The notes below the pieces were generated by a model. It was given only the letters and a program-made list of their open reading frames with translations. It was not told the origin of the DNA and did not search any database. Shown one piece after another: positions 12,337 to 21,680 of a stretch of 64,000 nt of DNA (the stretch's first letter is position 1; each line of letters starts with the position of its first letter). Both the position numbers and the translations under genes were made by a program. The DNA is from Pelagibacterales bacterium SAG-MED49 (GTDB lineage: Bacteria; Pseudomonadota; Alphaproteobacteria; Pelagibacterales; Pelagibacteraceae): contig JACWEQ010000001.1 in the NCBI GenBank assembly GCA_014653365.1, positions 1 to 64,000 of the forward strand. Reading direction: 5' to 3'.

Positions 12337-13449
12337 ATGTTTACTTATATTATTCCATTTATTGTCTTGATTTTGGTTGTGGTATTTATCCACGAATATG
12401 GTCATTATTATTTTGCAAGAAGATATGGGGTTGGGGTTACTGATTTCTCAATTGGTTTTGGTAAAGAAATATTTGGTTGGAATGATAAACATGGAACACG
12501 TTGGAAAATTTGTTGCATCCCACTAGGTGGGTATGTAAAGTTTTTTGGTGATCGAAACGTTTTTTCACAAGCAGACCATGAAAAAATTTTAAAACAATAC
12601 AATAAGGAAGATCAAGAAAAGTTATTTGTTATAAAACCTTTATATCAAAGAGCTTTAATTGTATTTGGTGGACCATTAGCTAATTTTTTACTAGCAATTG
12701 TTATCTTTTTCTCAATTTATACATTTATCGGAAAAGACTTTACACCAGCTGTTATTAATGAAGTTCAAAAAGATAGTCCAGCTATGGTGGGGGGACTTAA
12801 AAATAAGGATATCATTTTAGAAATTGATGGCAGTAAAGTTGAAAGCATCATGGATGTTGCAAAGTTTATTACAACATCAACAGGGGATATTATTGATTTT
12901 AAAGTAGAACGATTAGATCAAGAATATTTGATAAAAGTTAAACCTAATATTGTTTTAAGTGATGATAACTTAGGCAATAAAATTAATAAAAGAATGGTTG
13001 GTATTAAGCTTGGTGCTTACAATAATGAAATCAATCATGTAAAATTAGGACCAGCAAAAGCTTTAATTCATTCATTTAAAGAAGTGTATTTTGTGAGCGC
13101 ATCATCCCTTAAATACATAGGAAGTATGCTTAAAGGGAGTGGGGATACTTCTCAATTAGGAGGTCCTATTCGAATTGCAAAAATTACAGGACAAGTTGCT
13201 GAAATTGGTATTTTGCCGTTTATCTCAATAATGGCTTACATTTCAATAAGCCTTGGTTTAATTAATCTATTTCCAATACCAATGTTAGATGGTGGGCACT
13301 TAATGTTTTATGCATTTGAAAAGGTTTTAGGTCGTCCTTTATCTCAAAAAACCCAAGAAGGGTTTTTTCGAATCGGTATGTTTTTGTTGGTATCATTGAT
13401 GTTTTTTACAACCTTTAATGACCTAAAAGACCTAGGTTTATTCAATTAA
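12337..13449 (+). CDS. rseP: RIP metalloprotease RseP (site-2 protease)
   Basis: Membrane-embedded zinc protease that cleaves transmembrane substrates such as anti-sigma factors. Seen: first helix with HEYGH (H19, E20, H23), a GGYVKFFGDR segment near 67, one PDZ domain roughly 130-205, and the third metal ligand in NLFPIPMLDGGH (D318). Four membrane segments fit the family, and 370 residues is the usual alphaproteobacterial length with a single PDZ domain. It is not beside bamA or dxr here; neighbours are the uncharacterised pair upstream and an HU gene downstream. Confidence 0.92.
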   Translation: MFTYIIPFIVLILVVVFIHEYGHYYFARRYGVGVTDFSIGFGKEIFGWNDKHGTRWKICCIPLGGYVKFFGDRNVFSQADHEKILKQYNKEDQEKLFVIKPLYQRALIVFGGPLANFLLAIVIFFSIYTFIGKDFTPAVINEVQKDSPAMVGGLKNKDIILEIDGSKVESIMDVAKFITTSTGDIIDFKVERLDQEYLIKVKPNIVLSDDNLGNKINKRMVGIKLGAYNNEINHVKLGPAKALIHSFKEVYFVSASSLKYIGSMLKGSGDTSQLGGPIRIAKITGQVAEIGILPFISIMAYISISLGLINLFPIPMLDGGHLMFYAFEKVLGRPLSQKTQEGFFRIGMFLLVSLMFFTTFNDLKDLGLFN

Positions 13450-13606
13450 TTTATTATTCTAAAACGTTAAAAACATAAGTAAAATCAATACTTATTTACA
13501 ATTCAACTACATATTGTGTTAATTAAAAAGATAGACACTAAAAAAAAGCTTGATTTATCAACGTTTATGACAAATATGATTATTAACCAACATAACCGGA
13601 GCTAAA

Positions 13607-13882
13607 ATGAACAAAAAACAACTAATTGCATCGCTTTCTGGCTCTTTAAGTTTGAGCAAAGCGGATGCTGAAAGAACATTTGACACTATTACGAATACAA
13701 TATTGGACGCATTAAAAGGTGACGATAATGTAAAAATAGCAGGATTTGGTACTTACAAAGTAGCTAAGAGAAAAGCTAGAGTTGGAAGAAACCCAAGAAC
13801 TGGTGAACAAATTCAAATCGCTGCTTCTCAAAAGGTAAAATTCTTACCTGCAAAAGCTTTAAAAGAAGTATTTAATAAATAG
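13607..13882 (+). CDS. hup: HU/IHF-family DNA-binding protein
   Basis: Histone-like nucleoid protein (91 aa), acting as a dimer that bends DNA. Seen: N-terminal MNKKQLIASLSGSLSLSKADAE helices, core IAGFGTYKVAKRKARVGRNP and the beta-arm RNPRTGEQIQIAASQKVKF, with the canonical G-R-N-P-x-T-G tip. The arm and the absence of IHF-specific features favour HU. A GGAG ribosome-binding site is 7 nt upstream. Likely the main nucleoid protein of a streamlined genome. Confidence 0.93.
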   Translation: MNKKQLIASLSGSLSLSKADAERTFDTITNTILDALKGDDNVKIAGFGTYKVAKRKARVGRNPRTGEQIQIAASQKVKFLPAKALKEVFNK

Positions 13883-13892
13883 TTATTTTTTT

Positions 13893-13930
13893 AACAGCCC
13901 TAACGTTTTCAAAACATGTTTAGGGCTGTT
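13893..13930 (+). terminator. hairpin after the HU gene
   Basis: Inverted repeat AACAGCCCTAA / TTAGGGCTGTT with a 16-nt loop. A T-run precedes rather than follows it on the plus strand, so it is an atypical terminator or an mRNA 3'-end stabiliser. Confidence 0.55.
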
Positions 13931-14023
13931 ACTATATGCAAATAATGCATATCAAATTTTCCTAATCAGCGTTAGTTTTTAAAATTTTTAAAATTATAAG
14001 TCATAACCTTAACAGGAGGTCTT

Positions 14024-15325
14024 ATGACTAAATTAATAAAGAGAATAACTGCACCAGTACTTAGTTTGATAATTTTATTGAACATGAGTAGTGCAGGGAT
14101 GGCAGAGACTACAGTTTCTGCTGAAGTGGGGTTTATTTTTAATACTCTATTGTTTTTAATTTGTGGTTTCCTTGTCATGTTTATGGCAGCAGGTTTTGCA
14201 ATGCTAGAATCTGGTATGGTAACTTCAAAAAGTGTATCGGTAATTTGTGCAAAGAATATTGGTCTTTATGCAATTGCTGGTATTATGTTTTGGCTAGTTG
14301 GTTACAACTTAGCTTATGGTATTCCAGAGGGCGGATACATTGGAACATTTACACCATGGTCAGATGCAAGTGCAGTTGATACTGGTTATGCAGATGGTTC
14401 TGACTGGTTCTTCCAAATGGTATTCTGTGCAACAACAGTTTCGATTTGTTCTGGAGCTATGGCTGAAAGAATTAAACTATGGCCGTTCTTCTTATTTGCA
14501 GCTATTTTAGCTGGAGTAATTTATCCAATCGTAATGGGTTGGCAGTGGGGTGGAGGCTGGTTAGCTGAAATCGGTTTCTCTGACTTTGCTGGTTCAACTT
14601 TAGTACACTCAACAGGTGGTGCCGCTGCATTAGCGGGTATTATGTTGTTAGGTGCTAGATCTGGAAGATTTGATAGCAAAGGTAATCCAAAAGCATTACA
14701 ACCTTTTGCTGCATCTTCAATTCCATTAGTAACGATAGGTGTATTTATCTTATGGTTAGGTTGGTTTGGATTTAACGGTGGATCTCAATTAGCATTAGGA
14801 ACTTTTGATGACGCTGTTGCAATCTCAACAATATTTATCAATACAAATCTTGCAGCTTGTGGCGGTGTATTAGCAGCAGGTGCAATTACAAGATTAATGT
14901 ATGGTAAAACAGATGTAATTCAAATGTTAAACGGAGCAATTGGTGGTCTTGTGGCTATCACTGCAGAACCTTTGGCACCAGCACCATTTGAAGCTATCTT
15001 AATAGGTGCGATCGGTGGTTTGATTGTTGTGTTTGGTACTAAATTATTATTTAGTTTCAAACTTGATGATGTAGTAGGTGCAATTCCAGCTCACTTATTT
15101 GCTGGAATTTGGGGAACACTTGCAGTGCCATTAACTAATGCTGATGCAACATTTAGTGCTCAGTTAATTGGTGTGATTGCAGTTAACATCTTTGTATTTG
15201 GTGTGTCTTATATTGTGTGGTCAGTAATGAAAGGTATGTTTGGAATTAGATTGAGTAAAGAAGCTGAAACCAAAGGTACAGATGTTACTGAAACTGGTGT
15301 AATCGCATACGCAATACGTGACTAA
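14024..15325 (+). CDS. amt: ammonium transporter Amt, copy 1
   Basis: Inner-membrane trimeric ammonium channel/transporter (433 aa). A signal-like N-terminus (SAGMAETTVSAE) is typical of marine Amt proteins and precedes 11 helices. Key residues are present: D187 and pore His195 in DFAGSTLVH, and the second pore His357 in IPAHLFAGIWG. GGAGG ribosome-binding site upstream. About 230 nt downstream lies a second amt gene of nearly the same length. No glnK/glnB gene is adjacent, so PII control cannot be read from context. Confidence 0.95.
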   Translation: MTKLIKRITAPVLSLIILLNMSSAGMAETTVSAEVGFIFNTLLFLICGFLVMFMAAGFAMLESGMVTSKSVSVICAKNIGLYAIAGIMFWLVGYNLAYGIPEGGYIGTFTPWSDASAVDTGYADGSDWFFQMVFCATTVSICSGAMAERIKLWPFFLFAAILAGVIYPIVMGWQWGGGWLAEIGFSDFAGSTLVHSTGGAAALAGIMLLGARSGRFDSKGNPKALQPFAASSIPLVTIGVFILWLGWFGFNGGSQLALGTFDDAVAISTIFINTNLAACGGVLAAGAITRLMYGKTDVIQMLNGAIGGLVAITAEPLAPAPFEAILIGAIGGLIVVFGTKLLFSFKLDDVVGAIPAHLFAGIWGTLAVPLTNADATFSAQLIGVIAVNIFVFGVSYIVWSVMKGMFGIRLSKEAETKGTDVTETGVIAYAIRD

Positions 15326-15342
15326 TTGCATAATAATTGCAA

Positions 15343-15393
15343 TTAAGAGGCTCTTCGATCTCCATATCGTTATCTCATTGGAGAGCCTCTTAA
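15343..15393 (+). other. long inverted repeat between the amt genes
   Basis: TTAAGAGGCTCT (15343-15354) pairs perfectly with AGAGCCTCTTAA (15382-15393) around a 27-nt loop. It starts 18 nt after the first amt stop, upstream of a standard terminator. It could be an mRNA 3' structure, a small RNA or a regulatory site. Confidence 0.55.
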
Positions 15394-15428
15394 AAACAGA
15401 ATAACTATCTCTCTCTCTTATAGTTAGT

Positions 15429-15458
15429 AAAGGGCCCCTTTTTAGGGGCCTTTTTTTT
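15429..15458 (+). terminator. rho-independent terminator after amt copy 1
   Basis: GGCCCC / GGGGCC stem around TTTTTA, followed by eight T. Separates the two amt genes, so the second needs its own promoter in the 95 nt that follow. Confidence 0.85.
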
Positions 15459-15552
15459 GTACACATGCTTTATCATCATAACTCCTTTGATTAATCAGCA
15501 ATTCTTAAAATCTTAATCATCAATAAAAGGTCTCACTTAACAAGGAGAGATA

Positions 15553-16845
15553 ATGATAGATTTTTTTAAAAAATTAACTTTAGGTATTGTAATTCTATTT
15601 AGTATTACAAACTTTGCTTCTGCAGAAACAACAATTTCTGCTGAAGGACAATATATATTTAATACACTTGGATTTTATTTGGGTGGAGTGTTAGTAGCTT
15701 TCATGGCAGCAGGCTTTTGTATGCTCGAGTGTGGTTTGGTTACTACAAAAAGTGTATCAACAATTGCTGCAAAAAATATTGGAAAATTTGCTATAGCTTC
15801 AATTGTATTTTTTTTATGTGGTTATAATCTTGCTTATGGAATACCAGAAGGTGGATACATAGGATCATTTTCTATTTGGAGTGATTCTTCTGAAATAGGA
15901 ACTGGATATTCTGATTATTCAGATTGGTTTTATCAAGCAATGTTTGTATGTGCCACTGTATCGATAGTTTCTGGTGCTGTTGCAGAAAGAATTAAAATTT
16001 GGCCGTTCTTTATTTTCTCAGCTATCATGGCTGCATTTATTTATCCAATTTCAATGGGTTGGCAGTGGGGCGGAGGCTGGTTAGCAACAGCAGGTTTTTC
16101 TGATTTTGCTGGTTCAACTTTGGTTCATGCTTGTGGGGGTGCTGCTGCTTTAGCTGGTGTTATTGTTTTAGGTGCTAGAGCTGGAAGATTTGGAAAAAAA
16201 GGTGAAACTAAATCTTTAGTTCCTTTCGCAGCTTCCAGTATTCCGCTTGTTACACTTGGAACTTTTTTATTATGGTTTGGTTGGTTTGGTTTTAATGGTT
16301 TTAGTCAATTAGCAGTTGGTACTTTTGATGATGTTACAGCAATAAGTAAAATTGCAGTAAACACTCATTTAGCAGGTGCTGCTGGTACAGTAACAGCAGC
16401 TATAGTTACTAGGTTAATTGGTGGTAAAACAGATATTATTATGATGTTGAATGGTGCCCTAGCTGGACTTGTAGCAATCACTGCTGAACCTTTAAATCCA
16501 AGTCCAATTCTTGCAATGGTTATAGGTTCTATAGGTGCAATTATTATGTACTTTGGAACTAAGTTTTTAGAAAGCAAATGCATTGATGATGTAGTTGGAG
16601 CTATACCAGTTCATATGTTTGCAGGTATCTTTGGAACGTTGGTTGTTCCAATTTCAAATCCAGACACTACATTTGGAACTCAGTTTACTGGAGTTCTATC
16701 AGTGTGCGTGTTTAGTTTTGTGCTTTCGTATATTGTCTTTAGAGTTATTAAAGCAACTATCGGTCTTAGAATAAGTGCTCAGGCTGAAAAATTAGGAACA
16801 GATGTTGCCGAGGTAGGTGTAAAAGCTTACGCAATAAGAGACTAA
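15553..16845 (+). CDS. amt: ammonium transporter Amt, copy 2
   Basis: Second ammonium transporter (430 aa), clearly paralogous to the gene just upstream over its whole length. Seen: signal-like start ending SAETTISAEG, D184 and pore His192 in DFAGSTLVHACGG, pore His354 in IPVHMFAGIFG, and the same C-terminal AYAIRD. Shine-Dalgarno AAGGAGAG. Placed in its own unit after a terminator. Tandem amt duplications allow separate regulation or different affinity; which applies here cannot be read from sequence. Confidence 0.95.
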   Translation: MIDFFKKLTLGIVILFSITNFASAETTISAEGQYIFNTLGFYLGGVLVAFMAAGFCMLECGLVTTKSVSTIAAKNIGKFAIASIVFFLCGYNLAYGIPEGGYIGSFSIWSDSSEIGTGYSDYSDWFYQAMFVCATVSIVSGAVAERIKIWPFFIFSAIMAAFIYPISMGWQWGGGWLATAGFSDFAGSTLVHACGGAAALAGVIVLGARAGRFGKKGETKSLVPFAASSIPLVTLGTFLLWFGWFGFNGFSQLAVGTFDDVTAISKIAVNTHLAGAAGTVTAAIVTRLIGGKTDIIMMLNGALAGLVAITAEPLNPSPILAMVIGSIGAIIMYFGTKFLESKCIDDVVGAIPVHMFAGIFGTLVVPISNPDTTFGTQFTGVLSVCVFSFVLSYIVFRVIKATIGLRISAQAEKLGTDVAEVGVKAYAIRD

Positions 16846-16866
16846 AAATTAACTTTCTATAACGTT

Positions 16867-16896
16867 AAAGGTCCCTTAGAAATAAGGGGCCTTTTT
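16867..16896 (+). terminator. terminator after amt copy 2
   Basis: AAAGGTCCCTTA / TAAGGGGCCTTT stem with a GAAA loop, running into TTTTT. Overlaps the stop of the convergent bcp gene. Confidence 0.8.
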
Positions 16897-17365
16897 ACTT
16901 TTTGGTAAATATTTTAAGGGTTTGAAGGACTTCTTTGGCATGATCTTTAACCTTAACATTTTCCCAAATCTTTATTATTTTCCCTTTTTTATCGATTAAA
17001 AAAGTAGTTCGATTAATGCCCATAAATTCTCGGCCCATAAATTTTTTTTTACCCCAAACTTTATATTTCTTAAGTACTTTAATCTCTTCATCAGCTAATA
17101 AATCAAATTTTATCTTATATTTGTCTCTAAATTTATCATGACTTTTAAGGCTATCCTTAGATATTCCATAAATTTCACATTCTAATTTCTTAAATTTTGT
17201 AAGTAATTTATTAAAATCATTGGTTTCAATCGTGCATCCTGGCGTATCATCTTTAGGATAAAAATAGATAACAACATATTTTCCAATTGAATCTTTTAAT
17301 GAATAATTGTTTTTTGAAGTTGATAGCAGTTCAAAATTTGGTGCTTTGATATTATTTTTTAACAT
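16895..17365 (-). CDS. bcp: peroxiredoxin, Bcp/PrxQ type
   Basis: Thiol peroxidase that reduces hydrogen peroxide and organic hydroperoxides in the cytosol. Peroxidatic Cys44 lies in the signature PKDDTPGCTIE. The usual PrxQ resolving Cys five residues later is replaced by Asn49; a different Cys at 63 (LECEIYGIS) remains, so this is either the 1-Cys type or uses C63. The 156-residue length is normal. Convergent with the upstream amt gene, sharing its terminator hairpin. Confidence 0.92.
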   Translation of the reverse strand: MLKNNIKAPNFELLSTSKNNYSLKDSIGKYVVIYFYPKDDTPGCTIETNDFNKLLTKFKKLECEIYGISKDSLKSHDKFRDKYKIKFDLLADEEIKVLKKYKVWGKKKFMGREFMGINRTTFLIDKKGKIIKIWENVKVKDHAKEVLQTLKIFTKK

Positions 17366-17411
17366 AATTTTCTAGCAATATAATGTTTTTAAGGTATTTT
17401 AAAACACAATT

Positions 17412-17795
17412 ATGACTGTCAAATCAATTCAAACTTTAGTCTCAGAAGCAATGCAGGAAATTAAAACTATTAATGCAGATGAAGCTTTCAAGATGGTTGA
17501 GGATAATAATTGTAATTTAATTGATATAAGAGAAGCTAGAGAATTAGAAAAAACTGGAAGTGTTGAAAATTCAGTACATATTTCTAGAGGAATGATGGAA
17601 ATATTTTTAGATCCAAATAGTGTTTTTTTTCAAAAAGGCAAACTTGATCCAAATAAAGAAATGGTCTTATTTTGTGCGGGTGGTGTAAGATCTGCCTTAG
17701 CTGTTAAAGCATTACAGAATATGGGATATGAAAAAGTATCACATATTGAAGGTGGTTTTGGTGCAATGAGCCAGAGTAAATTTAAAATTATTTAA
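17412..17795 (+). CDS. rhodanese-domain protein
   Basis: Single-domain rhodanese-like sulfurtransferase (127 aa), cytosolic. Seen: NLIDIREARELEKTGSVENSVHISRG and the active-site loop FCAGGVRSALA with catalytic Cys88. Sulfur donor and acceptor unknown. It has its own ATG 46 nt from the divergent bcp start, and its stop overlaps the convergent DsbA-like gene by 8 nt. Confidence 0.9.
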   Translation: MTVKSIQTLVSEAMQEIKTINADEAFKMVEDNNCNLIDIREARELEKTGSVENSVHISRGMMEIFLDPNSVFFQKGKLDPNKEMVLFCAGGVRSALAVKALQNMGYEKVSHIEGGFGAMSQSKFKII

Positions 17796-18378
17796 TTAAA
17801 TTCAATTCTTCAATAGCATACTCAAGTCTATCCTGACCCCAGAAAATTTTATTATTTGCAACAAAACTTGGTGCCCCAAATAATTCTTTTTCAAAAGCAT
17901 TACTTGTTAATTCTTTTAACTTATCTTTAACTATTTGATTATTTATTCCTTCAAAAAATTTTTTACTATCAATATTTAAATATTTTAAAATTTTATTTAT
18001 TTCAATTTCATCAGATAAGTCTAAGTTATCTTTCCAATATGCATCAAAGAAGGCATTTAAATAACCATTTTTATGTTTATCATCTACATATAAATATCCT
18101 CTCATAAGATATAGAGAATTTATTGGAAATTTTGAATTCCAAGTAAAAGAAATATTATTTTTTTCTGCAACTAATTCGCAATCACTTTGTAATATCTTTA
18201 TTTTATATTTATTAAAGGCTGGAGCATCAATCTCTGCTAATTTATGAAGACCACCCAAAAAAATTGGCTTATAGTTAAAGACGACTTTTTTATTTTGGTT
18301 AATTTTTTGAATTTTTTTATGAGCTATAAAAGAAAAAGGGCTAATTATATCAAAATAAAAATCTATATGATTACTCAT
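17788..18378 (-). CDS. DsbA-family / HCCA isomerase-like thioredoxin-fold protein
   Basis: Glutathione-S-transferase kappa / 2-hydroxychromene-2-carboxylate isomerase type protein (196 aa). Seen: IDFYFDIISPFSFIAHKKI, in which a Ser-Pro-Phe-Ser replaces the CxxC of thioredoxins as in this family; a mid-protein helical insert; and a C-terminal FGAPSFVANNKIFWGQDRLEYA. Probably cytosolic and glutathione-dependent. Overlaps the upstream ABA4-like gene by 8 nt. Confidence 0.85.
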   Translation of the reverse strand: MSNHIDFYFDIISPFSFIAHKKIQKINQNKKVVFNYKPIFLGGLHKLAEIDAPAFNKYKIKILQSDCELVAEKNNISFTWNSKFPINSLYLMRGYLYVDDKHKNGYLNAFFDAYWKDNLDLSDEIEINKILKYLNIDSKKFFEGINNQIVKDKLKELTSNAFEKELFGAPSFVANNKIFWGQDRLEYAIEELNLIK

Positions 18379-18844
18379 ATAAACTCATTCTTTTGGCATA
18401 AAAAATTCTAATTATCCAATAAATGAATAGTCCAATTGGACCTATTAAATAAGTAACAACTAGAGGGAATGCTAAGAGAATTTTATTGATATAAAATTTC
18501 TCAGCATCTTTTACAATCCATCCACCTAAAAACAAATTTATAGCAATAAAATGAGACCAGAAAATCATTATGTATAAATCGTCTTCAAATAATCTAGAAA
18601 GCTGATTTAGTCCAAGATAAAGTGTAAAATTGCTATAAAAATCATAACCAATTAAATAGGATTTATATAAGATAAAGATGTACGCACCACTTAATATAAA
18701 AATTGGAAAGATTGAAGTTACAAAAAATCTACAAATATGAGATTGTGGAAAAAAAATTAGTATAAACCAAAAAGGTAATACACCTAAATTAATCCACATA
18801 TAAAGTGTCTCAATAACAAAATAACTATAAATTTGTTCGATCAT
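18371..18844 (-). CDS. ABA4-like (DUF4281) membrane protein
   Basis: Four-helix inner-membrane protein (157 aa) of the ABA4-like family, named after a plant carotenoid-pathway protein; bacterial members are uncharacterised. Seen: NLGVLPFWFILIFFP near the start, the conserved WSHFIAINLFLGGWIVKDA and a C-terminal PIGLFIYWIIR. It is translated just before the DsbA-like protein with an 8-nt overlap. Confidence 0.75.
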   Translation of the reverse strand: MIEQIYSYFVIETLYMWINLGVLPFWFILIFFPQSHICRFFVTSIFPIFILSGAYIFILYKSYLIGYDFYSNFTLYLGLNQLSRLFEDDLYIMIFWSHFIAINLFLGGWIVKDAEKFYINKILLAFPLVVTYLIGPIGLFIYWIIRIFYAKRMSLYE

Positions 18845-18870
18845 TTAAATATATTATATAAAATCTAAGC

Positions 18871-19434
18871 ATGATTCCTATAAGAAATAGAAAAAAAACA
18901 CTGAATGTAACTGTTGAAGAGATGAGAAATTTTGCTTTTGCTTATATTGAAAAATATGCCCCCTCTAAACAACAATTAAAGACCTATTTATTAAAGAAAT
19001 ACATGAAACTCTCTGCATCAGATATCAAAAAAAAAGATGTAAATAAACTTATTGATATTGTTCTTTCTGATTTAGAAAAAAGTAAATTTATTAATGATCA
19101 ATTTTATTCTGAAAGCAAAGCTAAGAGTATGATCCAAAGAGGAAATTCAATTAATAAAATTAGAAACTATTTAATTGGTAAAGGTATAAATGATAAGTTT
19201 ATCAAAGACGTAGTTGAAAAAATTAAAGAAGATAATTCTGATCAAGATTTTTTTTCAGCTATAAAAATTTGTAAAAAAAAAAGAATTGGTCCTGCAAGAG
19301 TAGAGGATAATAGAATTTTGTTTTATAAAAAAGACATCTCTTTACTTGCACGTAACGGATTTGATTTTGAAATATCAAGAAAAGTTATGGATATTGATAA
19401 AGATGAGTATTTAAAAATAATTAATTTACTTTAA
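18871..19434 (+). CDS. recX: RecX regulatory protein
   Basis: RecX-family modulator that binds RecA filaments and limits their growth. Seen: AFAYIEKYAPSKQQLKTYLLKKY and later SMIQRGNSINKIRNYLIGKGI, the tandem three-helix repeats characteristic of RecX, then FEISRKVMDI at the end. 187 residues is the usual alphaproteobacterial size. Cytosolic. Ends convergent, with 4 nt overlap, against a small membrane protein gene. recA is not in the window. Confidence 0.85.
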   Translation: MIPIRNRKKTLNVTVEEMRNFAFAYIEKYAPSKQQLKTYLLKKYMKLSASDIKKKDVNKLIDIVLSDLEKSKFINDQFYSESKAKSMIQRGNSINKIRNYLIGKGINDKFIKDVVEKIKEDNSDQDFFSAIKICKKKRIGPARVEDNRILFYKKDISLLARNGFDFEISRKVMDIDKDEYLKIINLL

Positions 19435-19577
19435 TTTTTTTCTTTTTCTTCCTCTTCTTCTTTAACAAGATGATTAATCTTATTTCTTATATAATTCTTA
19501 ACGAATACAAAAACTAATAACCCAAAAATTGAAACTGAAACGATTATTATAAGTATAATTCTAAGTTGTTCATCCAT
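19431..19577 (-). CDS. small single-helix membrane protein (48 aa)
   Basis: Short ORF MDEQLRIILIIIVSVSIFGL... with one membrane helix (about residues 6-26), a KNYIRNKIN linker and an acidic C-terminal tail of consecutive Glu. Its ATG overlaps the cysQ stop (TAATG), strong evidence of coupled translation and therefore of a real gene. Function unknown. Confidence 0.6.
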   Translation of the reverse strand: MDEQLRIILIIIVSVSIFGLLVFVFVKNYIRNKINHLVKEEEEEKEKN

Positions 19578-20341
19578 TATAATATATTTTTACTTTTTAA
19601 AATAAGACTAGGATTTTTAAGATCTTCTTTTCCATATAATATTTCGTTACCATTAAAATCAGTAATAGTACCACCTGATGACACTAGTATTGCATGACCT
19701 GCTGCTATATCCCATTCATACGCCCTAGGTTCTGCAACATAACCATCGTATTCACCTGCAGCAACTACACAAAATTTTAAAGAACTTTTCATTTTTACAT
19801 TTTCTGTAACACCTATGTCCTGATAAATTTTCTGAATTTCTGGTTTTATTTTGTTTGAGTAAGAAATAAATTTAATTGGTCTATTTTTTTCAATACTTTT
19901 ATTACTTAGATTTATTGTTTTTCCATCACTTAACTCATAAGCATTTCCGTCTCCATATGAATAAAACATTCTTTTTTTAGCTGGAGCGTAAATTAAACCT
20001 GCAACAGGTTTATTATTGATAATTAAACCTGCATTAATTGTAAATTCTTCTAAGTCATTTATATAATCATACGTGCCATCAATAGGGTCCACTAACCAAA
20101 AGTCTTTTAATTGAGCATTATCTCTATTGTCGGATGTCTCTTCTGATATGATTGGTACATCTGGTGTAATTTCTGAAATTTTTTTTGTAATAAATTTGTT
20201 TACTTCAATATCACCATTACTAACAGGTGTATTATCTAATTTGATTTTTTTTTTAAGACCTTTCTCTCTAAGAGAAAGTGATAACTCACCCGCTTTTAAA
20301 AATGTATCTATTAAATCTTCAACAATCTTTTTTACTTCCAT
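19577..20341 (-). CDS. cysQ: CysQ-type 3'(2'),5'-bisphosphate nucleotidase
   Basis: Mg-dependent, Li-sensitive-type phosphatase that hydrolyses PAP (or PAPS) to AMP (or APS), recycling the sulfotransferase by-product. Seen: GDIEVNKFI near 41, ISEETSD near 61, metal-binding DPIDGTYDYI near 86 and the second motif YEWDIAAGHAIL near 214. The 254-aa length suits CysQ. It is distant from cys genes here, but the window encodes several PAPS-dependent sulfotransferase-like proteins at 40-45 kb. Inositol monophosphatase activity is the alternative. Confidence 0.85.
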   Translation of the reverse strand: MEVKKIVEDLIDTFLKAGELSLSLREKGLKKKIKLDNTPVSNGDIEVNKFITKKISEITPDVPIISEETSDNRDNAQLKDFWLVDPIDGTYDYINDLEEFTINAGLIINNKPVAGLIYAPAKKRMFYSYGDGNAYELSDGKTINLSNKSIEKNRPIKFISYSNKIKPEIQKIYQDIGVTENVKMKSSLKFCVVAAGEYDGYVAEPRAYEWDIAAGHAILVSSGGTITDFNGNEILYGKEDLKNPSLILKSKNIL

Positions 20342-20347
20342 TTTTAA

Positions 20348-20515
20348 TTAACCAATCTTTTTTAATTCAATTTTTTCTGCATTAATTACTTTTTTTCCAA
20401 CATTTTCAAAATTAACAGTTACTTTTTCTTTAATGATTGATTGAATTTGACCAATACCCCAATCTTTATTGTTTGGATTTGTGACTTTGTCGCCTGGTTC
20501 ATAATCTAAAATCAT
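20348..20515 (-). CDS. DUF3553-family small protein (55 aa)
   Basis: Short [30 protein letters not shown]..., ending IELKKIG. The pattern PGDKVxNPxxxDWGxGQVQS followed by [13 protein letters not shown] is the DUF3553 (SH3-like) family found beside DNA-repair genes and at ends of UvrD-type proteins. Located 6 nt upstream of cysQ, so probably one transcript. Function unknown. Confidence 0.75.
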   Translation of the reverse strand: MILDYEPGDKVTNPNNKDWGIGQIQSIIKEKVTVNFENVGKKVINAEKIELKKIG

Positions 20516-20556
20516 TTAATTTAACTTATATTGGAAATAAGTATAAATACCACCAT

Positions 20557-21675
20557 ATGAATAAAGAATTAAACTCTATTGGAATTAATAAAAAACCCGA
20601 AGATACGACAGTTGTTGTTGCTATGTCGGGAGGAGTAGATTCTTCAACTGTAGCCGGTATTATGAAAAATGAAGGTTATAAGGTTATAGGAATTACCCTA
20701 AAGCTTTATGATGATGGTAAGGAAGTTGCAAAATCTAAACAATGTTGTTCGGGTCAAGATATAATGGATGCAAAACGTGTTGCTCATAAATTAGGCATTG
20801 AACATAAAATTTTATATTATCAAGATAAGTTTAAACAAGGTGTTATAGATAACTTTGTTGAAAGTTATTTAAAGGGAGAAACACCAATACCGTGTGTTCA
20901 ATGTAATCAAACTGTAAAGTTTAAAGATTTATTTGAGGTTTCAAAAGAACTTAATGCTGATGCATTAGTTACAGGTCATTATGTAAAAAATATTACAGCA
21001 AATAATACTAACAATATGTATAGAGCTATTGATGAAAATAGGGACCAAAGTTATTTCTTATTTAACACAACACGTGAACAATTAGATTATTTAAGATTTC
21101 CCTTAGGTGGAATGTTGAAGGATAAAACAAGAGAGATTGCTAAAAATCTTGATCTAAATGTAGCTGACAAACCAGATAGCCAAGATATTTGTTTTGTTCC
21201 AAATGGGGACTATGCATCTGTAATTCAAAAATTTAGACCCGACTCTTTTAAAAAAGGTAATATTAAAAATTTAGATGGAGATGTAATTGGTGTTCATGAC
21301 GGTATTATAAACTTTACTATCGGACAAAGAAAAGGAATAGGTGTCTCTAATGATAATCCTTTATATGTTCTGAAGATTAATTCTGAACAAAATGAAATAA
21401 TAGTAGGACCAAAAGAAAAACTAGGAAAAAAAGAAATATCTTTAAAAGATTTAAATTTATTAACCAATAAAAAAGACTTAGATCAGAATATTTTTGTAAA
21501 AGTTAGATCTACAGGTAATCTTCTTGAGGCAAAAGTAGATTTGAAAGACCATAATACTGCGCATGTTAGTTTAGTTAATCCTGAAGATGGAATTTCTCCT
21601 GGACAGGCATGTGTTTTCTATAGCAAAGACCAGTTCGGTCATAAAGTTCTTGGTGGTGGTTGGATTAAAGAATAG
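20557..21675 (+). CDS. mnmA: tRNA-specific 2-thiouridylase MnmA
   Basis: Cytosolic ATP-dependent enzyme that thiolates U34 of tRNA-Lys, -Glu and -Gln using persulfide sulfur from IscS relays. Seen: PP-loop SGGVDSS (24-30), catalytic Cys113 in PIPCVQC, the second catalytic Cys212 in DSQDICFVP, and an N-terminal extension of about 15 residues. Length (372 aa) is normal. Divergent from the DUF3553-cysQ unit. Confidence 0.95.
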   Translation: MNKELNSIGINKKPEDTTVVVAMSGGVDSSTVAGIMKNEGYKVIGITLKLYDDGKEVAKSKQCCSGQDIMDAKRVAHKLGIEHKILYYQDKFKQGVIDNFVESYLKGETPIPCVQCNQTVKFKDLFEVSKELNADALVTGHYVKNITANNTNNMYRAIDENRDQSYFLFNTTREQLDYLRFPLGGMLKDKTREIAKNLDLNVADKPDSQDICFVPNGDYASVIQKFRPDSFKKGNIKNLDGDVIGVHDGIINFTIGQRKGIGVSNDNPLYVLKINSEQNEIIVGPKEKLGKKEISLKDLNLLTNKKDLDQNIFVKVRSTGNLLEAKVDLKDHNTAHVSLVNPEDGISPGQACVFYSKDQFGHKVLGGGWIKE

Positions 21676-21680
21676 AGGAA

